Of a DNA stretch of 64,000 nt, positions 17,609 to 27,171 are shown piece by piece. The translations under genes were made by a program, and so were the position numbers. The stretch is from Deltaproteobacteria bacterium (GTDB lineage: Bacteria > Desulfobacterota > Desulfuromonadia > Geobacterales > JAJYBI01). A model generated the notes under the pieces. That model ran no database searches, was not told the DNA's origin, and was given only the letters and a program-made list of their open reading frames with translations. Where the stretch lies: assembly GCA_021779095.1 (NCBI GenBank), contig JAJYBI010000002.1, positions 1-64,000 of the forward strand. The letters are read 5' to 3'. The first letter of the stretch is position 1. The number at the start of each line of letters is the position of its first letter.

Positions 17609-18196
17609 TTAAAGTTTGCCCTTGGTGGACATGACCCCTTCGATGCGGGGGTCGAGCTGCGTCGCCTGGTCCAGCGCCCGGGCGGCCGCCTTGAAGCATG
17701 CCTCGATGATATGGTGCACGTTGTCGCCGTACATGACGTTCACATGGAGGTTGAGGGCACAGCTGTTCGCGAACGCCTGGAAGAACTCCTTCGCCAGCTC
17801 CACGTCGAAATCCCCGATCTTCACCTTGGGAAGCCGGACGTTGTATACGAGGAAGGGACGGCCGGACAGGTCCGTCGCCACGCTGGCGAGGGTCTCGTCC
17901 ATGGGAACCGAGGCCTGGCCGTAGCGCCGGATGCCCGCCTTGTCCCCCAGCGCGTCCCTGAACGCCTGGCCGAGGACGATGCCGATATCCTCCACGGTGT
18001 GGTGAAAGTCGATGTCGATATCCCCCACCGCGGCCACCTCCAGGTCGAAGAACCCGTGCCGGGCGAACAGGTTCAGCATGTGATCCAGGAAAGGCACCGA
18101 CGTGCAGATCTTCGCCTCGCCGGAACCGTCGATGTTCAGGGAGAGCTTGATCTGGGTCTCTTTCGTGATCCGTTCGATGGAAGCAGTACGGGCCAT
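17609..18196 (-). CDS. hisB: Imidazoleglycerol-phosphate dehydratase
   Basis: 195 residues, single-function form without the phosphatase domain. The manganese-binding His motifs are visible: [22 protein letters not shown] and [12 protein letters not shown]. It dehydrates IGP to imidazole acetol phosphate. Minus strand, between hisC and hisH. Confidence 0.97.
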   Translation of the reverse strand: MARTASIERITKETQIKLSLNIDGSGEAKICTSVPFLDHMLNLFARHGFFDLEVAAVGDIDIDFHHTVEDIGIVLGQAFRDALGDKAGIRRYGQASVPMDETLASVATDLSGRPFLVYNVRLPKVKIGDFDVELAKEFFQAFANSCALNLHVNVMYGDNVHHIIEACFKAAARALDQATQLDPRIEGVMSTKGKL

Positions 18197-18212
18197 GACA
18201 ATCTCCTTAAAT

Positions 18213-18280
18213 CGGGCTCAAGGCACGGGCTCAGGGCTAAAGGTTTATCCAGTAGCCTTTTGCCCTTGGCCATTAGCCCG
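18213..18280. repeat. GGGCTAAGGGCTC-type inverted repeat in the hisB-hisC gap
   Basis: Left 18213-18243 and right 18256-18280 are imperfect inverted copies built of GGGCTCA / GGGCTAAAGG. A related single copy lies near 62086-62111. Confidence 0.7.
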
Positions 18281-18281
18281 G

Positions 18282-19334
18282 TTATTGTATTTCCTTCATC
18301 GCCGCCAGGGTCTTCTCCATCTCCTCCCGGGTGCCGATGGAGATGCGCAGGCCGTGGGCGAGCAGCGGATCTGCGAAGTGCCGCACGAGGATCTTCCGCG
18401 CGTAGAGGCCGTCATAGACCCGCTGACCGTTACGGTCCGGAGGGGTGGCGAAGACGTAGTTCCCTTGGGAGGGGATCACGTCGTACCCGATGGCCCGCAG
18501 CTCGCCAGAGAACCACTCCCGGGTCGCGCGGATCTTCCGGCAGCACTCCGCCAGATACTCCTGATCGCGCAGGGCGGCAACGCAGGCGGCCTGGGCCAGA
18601 CGGTCCAGGTTGTAATGGTCGCGGATCTTGTCCAGGGCGGCGATCACCTCGGGCCGGGCGATGGCGAGCCCCAGCCGCATGCCGGCCAGCGCGTAGCTCT
18701 TAGAAAGTGAACGGGTCACCACCACGTTTTCGAACCGCTTCACGAGCTCCACGGCGCTGAACTCGGCAAACTCGGCGTACGTCTCGTCCAGCACCAGCAT
18801 CCCGTCGCATCTGCCGGCCAGCTCCGCGATATAGTCGATGGGGAACACCGGCCCCAGCGGGGCGTTGGGGGTGGTGAGGAAAAAGATCTTCCCCGCATAA
18901 CGCGCCGGGAAGTCGGCAATCCGGAACCCTTCCGTCAGGCCGAAGGTCCGGACTCGCGCTCCCTGCACCTCGGCCAGGGTCGCATAGTAGGAATAAGAGG
19001 GGTGGACGTACCCGATCTCCTCCCCCTCGCCGGCGAATGCCCGGATCAGGTTGTTCAGCACCTCGTCGGAACCGTTGGCCATGATGACCCAGGACGGATC
19101 GAAGCCGTACAGTTCCCCCGCCACCTCCCGCAACTGCTGACTGGAGGCGCTGGGATAGGTATGCAGGCTCGCCCCGTCCGGCCCCAGTTCGGCCAGGATC
19201 GCCTCCCGCACCTTGGGGGACGGGGGATAGGAGTTCTCGTTGGTGTTCAGCTTGATCCACGAGGCGATGTCCGGCGGCTGGTAGCCGGGGACATACCCCT
19301 TCATGGCGGCGATGTTGGGACGGAGTGGAATCAT
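18282..19334 (-). CDS. hisC: Histidinol-phosphate aminotransferase
   Basis: 350 residues, a fold-type I PLP enzyme. The Schiff-base lysine is Lys212 in [14 protein letters not shown]. The substrate and PLP contacts [20 protein letters not shown] and LDETYAEF are present. I start at [10 protein letters not shown] (AGGT ahead) rather than nine residues earlier. It transfers an amino group from glutamate to imidazole acetol phosphate. Confidence 0.96.
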   Translation of the reverse strand: MIPLRPNIAAMKGYVPGYQPPDIASWIKLNTNENSYPPSPKVREAILAELGPDGASLHTYPSASSQQLREVAGELYGFDPSWVIMANGSDEVLNNLIRAFAGEGEEIGYVHPSYSYYATLAEVQGARVRTFGLTEGFRIADFPARYAGKIFFLTTPNAPLGPVFPIDYIAELAGRCDGMLVLDETYAEFAEFSAVELVKRFENVVVTRSLSKSYALAGMRLGLAIARPEVIAALDKIRDHYNLDRLAQAACVAALRDQEYLAECCRKIRATREWFSGELRAIGYDVIPSQGNYVFATPPDRNGQRVYDGLYARKILVRHFADPLLAHGLRISIGTREEMEKTLAAMKEIQ

Positions 19335-19350
19335 TTGAGTTACCTGTTTT

Positions 19351-19390
19351 GTATAGGTCATATAGGACCCATAAGACCTATAGGTCTCAT
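19351..19390. repeat. Short inverted repeat of ATAGGACC units in the hisC-hisD gap
   Basis: Units of the type TATAGGACC / GACCTATAGG are arranged in alternate orientation. A related stretch occurs at about 25045-25095 between prfA and the DUF1385 gene. Confidence 0.6.
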
Positions 19391-19395
19391 TCTAT

Positions 19396-20688
19396 TTACT
19401 TTAGCCTTATGCTCACCGACTTCCCGTGCGCCTCCAGCCCTTCCAGGCCGGAGATCCGCACGATGTCCGCCCCCAGCCGGTTCAGCCCGTCTTGCGAGAA
19501 CCAGACGATGGAGGACTTCTTCACGAAATCGTCCACGGAGAGGGGAGAGAAGAACCGCGCCGTGCCGCCGGTGGGGAGGGTGTGATTCGGGCCCGCGAGA
19601 TAGTCACCGGCGGCCTCCGGGGTGAAGTGTCCCATGAAGATCGCTCCCGCGTTGACGATCTGCGGCAGGATGGCGAACGGGTCGGCCACCGCCAGCTCCA
19701 GGTGCTCCGGGGCGATCCGGTTGGAGAAGTCAATCGCTTCTGCCAGAGTGCCGGCCACGATGACCGCGCCGTACCGGTCCCACGACGCCCGGGCGATGGA
19801 CTCACGGGAGAGCTCCAACAATTGGCGCTCCACCTCCGCCGCCACCTTTTCCCCGAAACCCCGGTCCGTGGTGATGAGGATGGAGGAGGCGAGCTCGTCG
19901 TGCTCCGCCTGGGAGAGGAGGTCCGCCGCGATGTGGGCGGGACTGCCGCTGCCGTCGTTGATGACGAGGATCTCGCTCGGGCCGGCAATCATGTCGATCC
20001 CCACCCGGCCGAAGACGAGCTTCTTGGCCGTGGCGACGTAGATGTTGCCCGGGCCGGTGACCTTGTCCACCCGCGGTACCGTCGCCGTGCCGCAGGCCAG
20101 CGCCGCCACCGCCTGGGCGCCGCCGATGCGGAAGATGGCGTCGACCCCCGCCAGTTTGGCCGCCACCAGCACGTGGGGGTTGATCTCCCCCCCCGGCGTC
20201 GGGGCGACCATGACCACCTCGGGCACACCGGCGACCTTGGCCGGCACCGCGTTCATGATGACGCTGGAGGGGTAGCTCGCCTTACCCCCCGGCACGTAGA
20301 TGCCGACCCGTGAGAGCGGCGTCACCTTCTGCCCCAGCATGACGTCGGTTTCCTCGGTGGAAAGCCAGCTCTGCTGCTTCTGCTTCTCGTGGAAGGACGC
20401 GACCCGCTCCACCGCGAGCTTCAGTGCGGCAACGTCCGCCTCGTCAACCGCGGCGAACGCCCGGTCGATCTCGGCGTCGGTCACCCGCAGCTCGGCCACG
20501 GAGGCGGCCTCCAGCCGGTCGAAGCGGCGGGTGAACTCCAGGAGCGCCTCGTCTCCCCGGGTCCGCACGGCGGCGATGATCTCCAGGACCGTCGCCTCCA
20601 CCTCGCGGCCGGTCTCCTCGCCGCGCGCCAGGATGGCGGCGAATTTCGCATCGAAATCGTTGTCGTGTATGTCGAGGAATTGCATCAT
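19396..20688 (-). CDS. hisD: Histidinol dehydrogenase
   Basis: 430 residues; it oxidises L-histidinol to histidine in two NAD-dependent steps. Landmarks are VTPLSRVGIYVPGG, GAQAVAALACGTATVPRVDK, VTGPGNIYVATAKKLV, AGPSEILV and the His pair in SQAEHDELASS and APEHLEL. The C-terminal block GPNHTLPTGGTARF is complete. Two ATG codons are adjacent (20688 and 20685); spacing to AAAGG slightly favours the second. Confidence 0.97.
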   Translation of the reverse strand: MMQFLDIHDNDFDAKFAAILARGEETGREVEATVLEIIAAVRTRGDEALLEFTRRFDRLEAASVAELRVTDAEIDRAFAAVDEADVAALKLAVERVASFHEKQKQQSWLSTEETDVMLGQKVTPLSRVGIYVPGGKASYPSSVIMNAVPAKVAGVPEVVMVAPTPGGEINPHVLVAAKLAGVDAIFRIGGAQAVAALACGTATVPRVDKVTGPGNIYVATAKKLVFGRVGIDMIAGPSEILVINDGSGSPAHIAADLLSQAEHDELASSILITTDRGFGEKVAAEVERQLLELSRESIARASWDRYGAVIVAGTLAEAIDFSNRIAPEHLELAVADPFAILPQIVNAGAIFMGHFTPEAAGDYLAGPNHTLPTGGTARFFSPLSVDDFVKKSSIVWFSQDGLNRLGADIVRISGLEGLEAHGKSVSIRLK

Positions 20689-20702
20689 TCACCTTTAAAA
20701 TC

Positions 20703-20856
20703 TGCCACTGAGACACGGAGACACAGAGAAATCAGAATCTCTGCGAAAAGGGCTTGTTGCGTCTATCCAAAAACCGTCAGGAACGAACTACCACAACACG
20801 GGGTTCTGAACATTAATCGGCTTACGCCTTCTCTGTGTCTCCGTGTCTCTGCGGCA
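20703..20856. repeat. CACAGAGACACGGAG-type inverted repeat in the hisD-hisG gap
   Basis: Left end 20703-20732 and right end 20829-20856 are inverted copies of the family at 9466-9660. The roughly 95 bp between hold no gene. Confidence 0.85.
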
Positions 20857-20860
20857 GGTT

Positions 20861-21499
20861 CTATACGTGCTGCTCCAGCCCCCGGATGATCTCCGTGATC
20901 CGCTGGTGCTTGGTCTTCAGGCTCGCCCGGTTGACGATGAGCCGGGTGGTGATCTCGGCGATGGTCTCCACCTCCACCAGCCCGTTCTGCTTGAGGGTCT
21001 CGCCCGTGGAGACCAGGTCAACGATCCGCTCGGACAGCCCCACCAAGGGAGCCAGCTCGATGGAGCCGTACAGCTTGATCAGCTCCACCTGCACCCCCTT
21101 CGCGCTGAAGTACGTCTCGGTGATGTTGGGGTACTTGGTGGCGATCCGGATGTTGGACCAGCGGGCGGGATCGTCGTCCCGGGAGAGCTCCGCCGGCTCG
21201 GCGACCATGAGGCGGCAGTAGCCGAACTTCAGGTCCAGCGGCTCGTACAGGTCCTTCCCCTGCTCCATCAGGGTATCCTTGCCCACGATCCCCAGGTCGG
21301 CGCAGCCGTACTCCACGTAGGTGGGAACGTCCGTCGCACGGACGATCATGTAGCGCATCCGCTGCGCCGGGTTCTCGAAGATCAGCTTGCGGGACTTGCC
21401 CAAAAGCTCCGTGCAGTCGATGCCGATCTTGCCGAACAGCTCCACGGACTCTTCGAGAATCCGTCCCTTGGGGATGGCAATGGTAATGTAATCAGTCAT
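20861..21499 (-). CDS. hisG: ATP phosphoribosyltransferase, short form
   Basis: 212 residues, the first enzyme of histidine synthesis. It is the short catalytic form (about 200-215 residues) that lacks the regulatory C-terminal domain and normally needs HisZ. ITIAIPKGRILEES, CADLGIVGKDTLMEQ and LVSTGETLKQNGL are clear. No hisZ is in the window. It is the first his gene downstream of murA. Confidence 0.96.
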   Translation of the reverse strand: MTDYITIAIPKGRILEESVELFGKIGIDCTELLGKSRKLIFENPAQRMRYMIVRATDVPTYVEYGCADLGIVGKDTLMEQGKDLYEPLDLKFGYCRLMVAEPAELSRDDDPARWSNIRIATKYPNITETYFSAKGVQVELIKLYGSIELAPLVGLSERIVDLVSTGETLKQNGLVEVETIAEITTRLIVNRASLKTKHQRITEIIRGLEQHV

Positions 21500-21515
21500 G
21501 AGACTCTCTTGGGCT

Positions 21516-21578
21516 CACGGCGCAAGGTACAAGGCGCAAGAATATTTATCCTGTGCCCTGCGCCTTGCGCCCTGTGCC
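21516..21578. repeat. GGCGCAAGG-type inverted repeat in the hisG-murA gap
   Basis: CGGCGCAAGG...AAGGCGCAAG (21518-21540) is repeated in reverse complement as CTGCGCCTTGCGCCCTGTGCC-like sequence to 21578. It fills most of the gap. Confidence 0.7.
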
Positions 21579-21582
21579 ATCG

Positions 21583-22836
21583 TTATTCTTTGACTCGCTG
21601 GATGTCCGCGCCCAGCGCCGCCAGTTTCTTCTCGATCGACTCGTATCCCCGGTCCAGATGATAGATGCGGGAGACCTCGGTGGTGGCATCGGCCGCCAGG
21701 CCGGCGAGGATGAGGGATGCGGAGGCCCTGAGGTCCGTGGCCATGACCGGCGCGCCGGAGAGCTTCTTCACCCCCTTGATGGTGGCGGAGTTTCCCTCGA
21801 CGGTGATGTCCGCCCCGAACCGCATCAGTTCGGAGACGTGCATGAACCGGTTCTCGAAAATGTTCTCGGTAATGACGCTGGCGCCGTCGGCGACGCACAT
21901 GAGCGCCATGAACTGGGCCTGCATGTCCGTCGGGAACCCGGGATAGGGGCGGGTCTTGATGTTCACCGCCGTGGGGCGGCGCGGACATCTGACCCGCAGC
22001 ACGCTGTCCTTGTTGGTGATCTCCACCCCGGCGTCCAGCAGCTTGAACACGAGCGCGTCCAGGTGCTCCGGTTTCATGTTGCGCAGCTTTACATCGCCTC
22101 CGGTGATGGCCGCCGCGATCATGAAGGTCCCCGCCTCGATCCGGTCCGGCATCACCTCGTAGCACACCGGGGACATCTCTTTCACCCCTTCTATCCGGAT
22201 CGTATCGGTGCCGGCCCCCTCGATCCGTGCCCCCATCTTGTTGAGGATGTTCGCCAGGTCCACGATCTCCGGCTCACGGGCAGCATTCTCGATGATCGTC
22301 TCCCCCGTGGCCAGCGCCGCCGTCATCATCAGGTGCTCGGTGCCGCCGACGGTGGGCATGTCGAAGTTGATCCGCGCCCCGTGGAGCTTTCGCGCCTTCG
22401 CCTCCACGTAGCCGTGCGTAAGGTGGATATCCGCCCCCAGCGCCTTCAGCCCCATGAGGTGCTGGTCGATGGGACGGGCGCCGATGGCACAGCCGCCGGG
22501 AAGCGAGACCCGCGCCCGGCCGTGGCGGGCCAGGAGCGGCCCCAGCACGAGCACCGATGCGCGCATGGTCTTCACCAGGTCGTAGGTGGCCTCCACGCTG
22601 TTCACGTTGGCGGTATCTATCTTGACGACGTGGCCGTTCCCCTCCACCGCGGCGCCGAGGGACTCCAGCACCTTGATGGTCGTGTTGATGTCGCGCAGGA
22701 ACGGCACGTTGCCGATGGTGTTGAGACCGGGGGCGAGGATGGTGGATACGAAGATGGGAAGGGCGGCGTTCTTTGAGCCGCTGACGGTGACTTCACCGGA
22801 GAGTTTCTTGCCGCCGTTGATGACCAGTTTGTCCAA
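21583..22836 (-). CDS. murA: UDP-N-acetylglucosamine 1-carboxyvinyltransferase
   Basis: 417 residues. It transfers enolpyruvate from PEP to UDP-GlcNAc, the first step of peptidoglycan synthesis, and is the fosfomycin target. The active-site Cys is Cys116 in [16 protein letters not shown], so it should be fosfomycin sensitive. SGSKNAALP near the start and FETRFMHV-like [11 protein letters not shown] are typical. It lies between prmC and hisG. Confidence 0.97.
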   Translation of the reverse strand: MDKLVINGGKKLSGEVTVSGSKNAALPIFVSTILAPGLNTIGNVPFLRDINTTIKVLESLGAAVEGNGHVVKIDTANVNSVEATYDLVKTMRASVLVLGPLLARHGRARVSLPGGCAIGARPIDQHLMGLKALGADIHLTHGYVEAKARKLHGARINFDMPTVGGTEHLMMTAALATGETIIENAAREPEIVDLANILNKMGARIEGAGTDTIRIEGVKEMSPVCYEVMPDRIEAGTFMIAAAITGGDVKLRNMKPEHLDALVFKLLDAGVEITNKDSVLRVRCPRRPTAVNIKTRPYPGFPTDMQAQFMALMCVADGASVITENIFENRFMHVSELMRFGADITVEGNSATIKGVKKLSGAPVMATDLRASASLILAGLAADATTEVSRIYHLDRGYESIEKKLAALGADIQRVKE

Positions 22837-22949
22837 AGAAAAACCTCGAATGCGGATGCGGTCTTCCGCCCGTCTCGCCGCCGTGTCCGACGACGATCCG
22901 GCCGAAATCTCACATCCGGTGGTAATACCTCAGATGAGAATCTATTCCC

Positions 22950-23804
22950 CTATGCGACCCGACCGCCCACCACCCGCTCGATGCCGCCGGGGTCGCGGGC
23001 GGTGAACCGTTCCGCAAAACCGTGCTGCGCCAGGATGGCGGTCACATCCTCCGCCTGGCCGATCCCCACTTCGAGCAGGAGCCAGCCGCCGGGATGCAGA
23101 TGCTCCGTCGCCGCAGGGACGATGAGCCGGTAGAAGTCGAGTCCGTCCGGCCCGCCGTCCAGGGCGGAGCGCGGCTCGTACTCACGCACCTCGGGCTGGA
23201 GGTCCTCCAGGTCGGGGGTGGGGATGTACGGCGGGTTGGAGACGATCAGGTCGAACCGCCGGCCGGGGAACGGCTCGAAGAGCGAGCCCTCGCAGAGCGT
23301 CACCCGGACGCCGTTCCGCTCTGCGTTCTCCCTCGCCAGCTCAAGGGCCGCCGGCGAGGCGTCCACCCCTGTAACCTCCGCACCGGGGAGCTCCTTCGCC
23401 AGCGCCACGGCGATGCAACCGCTGCCGACCCCGATGTCGAGAATGGCGGCATCGGGCTTCGCCCGTCTTACCGCTTCCTCCACCAGCGTCTCGGTATCGT
23501 GCCGCGGGATGAGCACACCCGGCGCGACCCGAAAATCGAGCCCCCGGAACTCCTGGCTGCCGAGGATGTACTGCAGCGGCTCCCGCTTCGCCCGCCGGGC
23601 AACCATCCCCCGGAACCCGGCCAGCTCCGCATCGGTGAGCGGCTTGTCGAAATTCACGTACAGACCGACCCGGTCCAGGGAAAGCGCCGAGCAGAGCATC
23701 CACTCCGCCTCCAGCCGGGCATTCTCCACCCCCTTCCCCGCCAGGTACTCCTTGGTCCAGGTGAGGACCTTCAGCACGGTCCAGGTGTCAGGATTTTCCG
23801 ACAT
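22950..23804 (-). CDS. prmC: Release factor glutamine methyltransferase
   Basis: 284 residues. It methylates the GGQ glutamine of RF1 and RF2 with S-adenosylmethionine. The SAM site is LDIGVGSGCIAVALA, and the catalytic SNPPYIP motif is followed by EPRSALDGGPDGLDFYR. I start it at MSENPDTW; the longer frame would translate the C-rich repeat upstream. It follows its substrate gene prfA in the same run. Confidence 0.95.
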   Translation of the reverse strand: MSENPDTWTVLKVLTWTKEYLAGKGVENARLEAEWMLCSALSLDRVGLYVNFDKPLTDAELAGFRGMVARRAKREPLQYILGSQEFRGLDFRVAPGVLIPRHDTETLVEEAVRRAKPDAAILDIGVGSGCIAVALAKELPGAEVTGVDASPAALELARENAERNGVRVTLCEGSLFEPFPGRRFDLIVSNPPYIPTPDLEDLQPEVREYEPRSALDGGPDGLDFYRLIVPAATEHLHPGGWLLLEVGIGQAEDVTAILAQHGFAERFTARDPGGIERVVGGRVA

Positions 23805-23872
23805 AATGTCACATCCCGGAAACGTGATTTTTTTCGCAAGGTCCAGGCGCCCGGGGAATGGCGCAAAAGCAC

Positions 23873-23914
23873 CCCCTCCCCGCTCCCCCCTGTCAAGGGG
23901 GGACAGAGGAGGGT
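23873..23914. repeat. C-rich hairpin between prfA and prmC
   Basis: CCCCTCCCCGCTCCCCCC then TGTCAAGGGGGGACAGAGGAGGGTGG. This is a member of the C-rich family seen at 15.8, 44.1, 47.4, 49.0, 54.4, 54.8, 56.4, 62.1 and 62.8 kb. Confidence 0.75.
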
Positions 23915-23949
23915 GGAGCAACGCCGAGATTGCGGAAAAGGCGCGTTCC

Positions 23950-25020
23950 CTACGCTGCTTCGGATTGGGCCTGAAGCGCCTCCATCTGGTAATGCTGCCT
24001 CAGCGCATCCACGATCTCGGCGATATCACCAGCCATGATCGACTCCAGGCGATACAGGGTGAGGCCGATGCGGTGGTCGGTCATCCGCCCCTGGGGGAAG
24101 TTGTAGGTGCGGATCCGCTCGCTCCGGTCGCCGCTGCCTACCTGCTGCTTGCGGTCGGCCGCCAGCCGGGCGTTCTGCTCCTGCGTGATGGTATCCAGGA
24201 TGCGGGACTTGAGGACCTTCATCGCCTTCGCCCGGTTCTTGATCTGGCTCCGCTCCTCCTGGCAGGCAACCACCGTCCCCGTGGGGATATGGGTGATGCG
24301 CACCGCGGAGTCGGTGGTGTTGACGTGCTGGCCGCCGGCGCCGCTGGAGCGGTACACGTCGATCTTCAGGTCCGCCGGGTTGATGTCGATGTCCACGTCC
24401 TCCGCCTCGGCCATGATCGCCACGGTGCAGGCGCTCGTGTGGATGCGCCCCTGGGCCTCCGTCTCCGGTACCCGCTGCACCCGGTGGGTGCCCGATTCGT
24501 ACTTGAGCCTGGCATAGACACCTTCGCCTTCAACGGAGGCGATGACCTCCTTGAAACCGCCCCGCTCCGATTCGGACGCGGAGATGATCTCTACCTTCCA
24601 GCGGTTCAGGTCGGCGAAGCGGGAGTACATCCGGAACAGGTCGCCGGCGAAGAGGGCGGACTCGTCACCGCCGGTTCCGGCACGAATCTCCAGGATGACG
24701 CTCTTGTCGTCGTTGGGGTCCTTGGGAAGGAGCAGCAGCCGGATCTCCCCTTCGAGGTGCTCCTTTTCCTCCGTAAGGCTTTCCAGCTCCTCCTCGGCCA
24801 TCTCCTTCATGTCAGGATCTGCCAGGAGTTCCCTGTTCCCTTTGATCTCGTCCAGCACCTTGCGGTACCGGCGGTACGTCTCCACGAGGGGGGTCAGGTC
24901 GGCATGCTCCCGGGAGAGCCTGCGGAACTCCGGCTGGTTCGCTATGACCGCCGGATCGGACAAAAGCGCCTCCAGTTCCTGGTGACGCCGTTCAAGTTCT
25001 TCGATTTTGTCGAACATCAT
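23950..25020 (-). CDS. prfA: Peptide chain release factor 1
   Basis: 356 residues; it reads UAG and UAA stop codons. The hydrolysis motif GGQ is at 229-231 ([10 protein letters not shown]) and the codon-reading PxT motif is PET at 186-188, which separates RF1 from RF2. Acidic N-terminal helices are complete. It begins [12 protein letters not shown]. Confidence 0.97.
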   Translation of the reverse strand: MMFDKIEELERRHQELEALLSDPAVIANQPEFRRLSREHADLTPLVETYRRYRKVLDEIKGNRELLADPDMKEMAEEELESLTEEKEHLEGEIRLLLLPKDPNDDKSVILEIRAGTGGDESALFAGDLFRMYSRFADLNRWKVEIISASESERGGFKEVIASVEGEGVYARLKYESGTHRVQRVPETEAQGRIHTSACTVAIMAEAEDVDIDINPADLKIDVYRSSGAGGQHVNTTDSAVRITHIPTGTVVACQEERSQIKNRAKAMKVLKSRILDTITQEQNARLAADRKQQVGSGDRSERIRTYNFPQGRMTDHRIGLTLYRLESIMAGDIAEIVDALRQHYQMEALQAQSEAA

Positions 25021-25099
25021 GAAATCCTTGGGTTAAACTGGAACGAATGCGACATAAGGGACCAACATGTCCCCTACGTCTCATATGTCCCATATTTTT

Positions 25100-26062
25100 T
25101 TAAATAACCAGCCGGTCGTCCTTGTATCCTGCATTCACCGCCAGCGCCTCTTCCATGGAACGGATCGCCACCTCCAGCTGGCTGTCGTCCGGCTCGCGGG
25201 TGGTGAGCCGCTGCAGGGCGAGCCCCGGGGCGATGATCAGCTTCACCAGGGCGGCGGAATCGTTCTTCGCGCTCCACTTGAGGAACTCGTAGGAGACCCC
25301 GGCGATGAGCGGCAGCAGCACGACCCGGGAGGCGGCCTTCATGTAGAACGGCCAGACCTTCGGCACCATGGAGAAGATGACGATGCTCACCAGCATGACG
25401 ATAAGCAGGAAGCTCGTGCCGCAGCGCGGATGCAACCTGCTGTGCCGCCGCACGTTCTCCACGGTCAGCTCATCCCCCGCCTCGAATGCGAAGATGGACT
25501 TGTGCTCAGCACCGTGGTACTGGAACACCCGCTGGATGTCGCCCATGCGGGAGATGACCGAGATGTAGAGCAGGAACACGGTCACCCGGATGACGCCGTC
25601 CACCAGGTTGAAGACGATGTTGGACCCGCCGATGAGCGGCACCAGCAGTTTCGTGAGGTAGAGCGGCATGATGAAGAAGAGGAGGATGCCGAACCCGAAG
25701 GCGAACGCCATGGTGCCGGCCATGACCCAGGAACTCATCTCCTCCTTCTTCCCGGCTGCTTCGCCCTCCTCTTCCACTATCGCCTCGTTGGCGGAAAAGT
25801 TGAGCGCCTTGATCCCGACGATGAGCGAGGCGAAAAGCGCGACCGCGCCGCGCACGACCGGCAGCTTCACCACCGGGTACCGCTCCGACAGGGGGACCAC
25901 CTCGTCCTTCTTCACCACGATCTCGCCGGAGGCGCGCCGCACCGCGATGGCCATGGAGCGGGGCGCCCGCATCATGACCCCCTCGATGACCGCCTGGCCG
26001 CCGATGTTGATCTTTTCCGCCAGAAGATACATAAGCAGCGCAATTCGAGTCGGGACAGACAT
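25100..26062 (-). CDS. DUF1385 membrane protein
   Basis: 320 residues, family DUF1385, of unproven function, usually found beside prfA and rpmE. INIGGQAVIEGVMMRAPRSMA is the family signature near the N-terminus, and YHGAEHKSIFAFEAGDELT is a second. Four to five hydrophobic segments lie between 85 and 245. The start codon overlaps the thyX stop (TAATG), so translation is coupled. A later start at MYLLAEK is possible. Confidence 0.9.
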   Translation of the reverse strand: MSVPTRIALLMYLLAEKINIGGQAVIEGVMMRAPRSMAIAVRRASGEIVVKKDEVVPLSERYPVVKLPVVRGAVALFASLIVGIKALNFSANEAIVEEEGEAAGKKEEMSSWVMAGTMAFAFGFGILLFFIMPLYLTKLLVPLIGGSNIVFNLVDGVIRVTVFLLYISVISRMGDIQRVFQYHGAEHKSIFAFEAGDELTVENVRRHSRLHPRCGTSFLLIVMLVSIVIFSMVPKVWPFYMKAASRVVLLPLIAGVSYEFLKWSAKNDSAALVKLIIAPGLALQRLTTREPDDSQLEVAIRSMEEALAVNAGYKDDRLVI

Positions 26063-26757
26063 TACGAGTTCAGCTCCTTGAAGTAGGCCTTGACCTCACC
26101 CGCCCTGCCGCAGGTCATGGCCCCCTCTGGACAGGGACCGGTGAGGCACCCCGGCCCGGCATCCCGGAAGATGACCGGCGCAATCGGCGTGACGAGTCGC
26201 AGCATCTCTACCGCCATCCTCCGGATCTCCCACTGGGCCCGCTCGCAGCAGCGCAGCTCGAAGAAGTGCAGCAGTTCCCGGGCGTTCATGGTCATGATGA
26301 TGTTGGTGCAGGCTGCGTTGGGGAGGATATATCTGGCGTCCTCGGCGGGAATCCCCGCCTCCACCAGTTCTGCATAGCAGCGGTGCAGTTCCTGCAGCTG
26401 TGTCTCGAACCGTGCACGCAGCTCCGGCCGTTCCTGGATGGAATCGGGGACTACCGCACCGAACCGTTTCGTGTTGGTGACGTACCGCTGGGACTGCTGG
26501 GAGTAGGACGCGATCCGGTGCCGTACGAGCTGGTGCGAGCAGGCACGGGAGATGCCGTCGATCCCGAAGGAGAACGAGGCATGCTCCAGCACCGACTGGT
26601 GCCCGAGGGACATGATCTTATCCAGAAACCCCGTGATGTCGGCGGCTGACAGCCGTTCCTGCAGTTCGTCGATACCGGCGGGGGAATAGCAGAGCCGGGC
26701 GGCCAGGGCCACCGTTCGTTCGGGATCGGGGGTGTGCTGAAGCAGGGAAACCTTCAT
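26062..26757 (-). CDS. thyX: Flavin-dependent thymidylate synthase
   Basis: 231 residues. It makes dTMP from dUMP using methylene-THF and FADH2. The ThyX signature is RHRIASYSQQSQRY at residues 79-92. LGHQSVLEHASFSF carries a flavin-contact His. No thyA is seen in the window. It overlaps the DUF1385 start by one base. Confidence 0.96.
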   Translation of the reverse strand: MKVSLLQHTPDPERTVALAARLCYSPAGIDELQERLSAADITGFLDKIMSLGHQSVLEHASFSFGIDGISRACSHQLVRHRIASYSQQSQRYVTNTKRFGAVVPDSIQERPELRARFETQLQELHRCYAELVEAGIPAEDARYILPNAACTNIIMTMNARELLHFFELRCCERAQWEIRRMAVEMLRLVTPIAPVIFRDAGPGCLTGPCPEGAMTCGRAGEVKAYFKELNS

Positions 26758-26806
26758 GGATATCCTTCAGGGCGAGGTACTTGAAAAGTTCATCTGCCTG
26801 AAATAA

Positions 26807-26841
26807 CTTAGGGGATTTCGCCATGGACAAAATCCCCTAAG
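26807..26841 (-). terminator. Perfect 12-bp hairpin between rpmE and thyX
   Basis: CTTAGGGGATTT (26807-26818) and AAATCCCCTAAG (26830-26841) are exact complements with an 11-base loop. Only a weak T stretch follows on the minus strand, so it could be a terminator for rpmE or an RNA-processing or translational control structure. Confidence 0.55.
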
Positions 26842-26866
26842 TGAACCAGAAGCCCGGGGGCCGTTA

Positions 26867-27064
26867 TTACATGCCGTAGCGCTTTTTGAACCGCTCAACA
26901 CGCCCTGCGGTGTCGATGATCTTCTGCTTGCCGGTGAAGAACGGATGGCAGGCGGAACAGATTTCCGTGCTGATCTCCTTCTTGGTGGAGCGGGTCTGGA
27001 AATTGTTGCCGCAGAGGCATTTGACGGTGATTTCGTTGTACTCGGGGTGGATTCCTTCTTTCAT
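26867..27064 (-). CDS. rpmE: 50S ribosomal protein L31, zinc-binding type
   Basis: 65 residues. Zinc ligands Cys16, Cys18, Cys36 and Cys39 are kept ([14 protein letters not shown]), so it is the C+ form rather than the zinc-free paralogue. I start it at MKEGIHPEY with GGAGGAG ahead. It lies between rho and thyX. Confidence 0.96.
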   Translation of the reverse strand: MKEGIHPEYNEITVKCLCGNNFQTRSTKKEISTEICSACHPFFTGKQKIIDTAGRVERFKKRYGM

Positions 27065-27171
27065 ATTTCTCCTCCTTGCCGGGCATTTGTACCGGCGCAC
27101 GTATAGTATTCGATCACAGTGGAATAAATAACGTTAGCACTAATCGTTTTATTTTATCAAGCCTTTTTCTG

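Noticed and set aside
26618..26830. A small gene beginning MSMAKSPKLFQADELF upstream of thyX
   Set aside because: It starts inside the loop of the 12-bp hairpin and runs out of frame into thyX; there is no ribosome site and no coding pattern after the first 25 codons.
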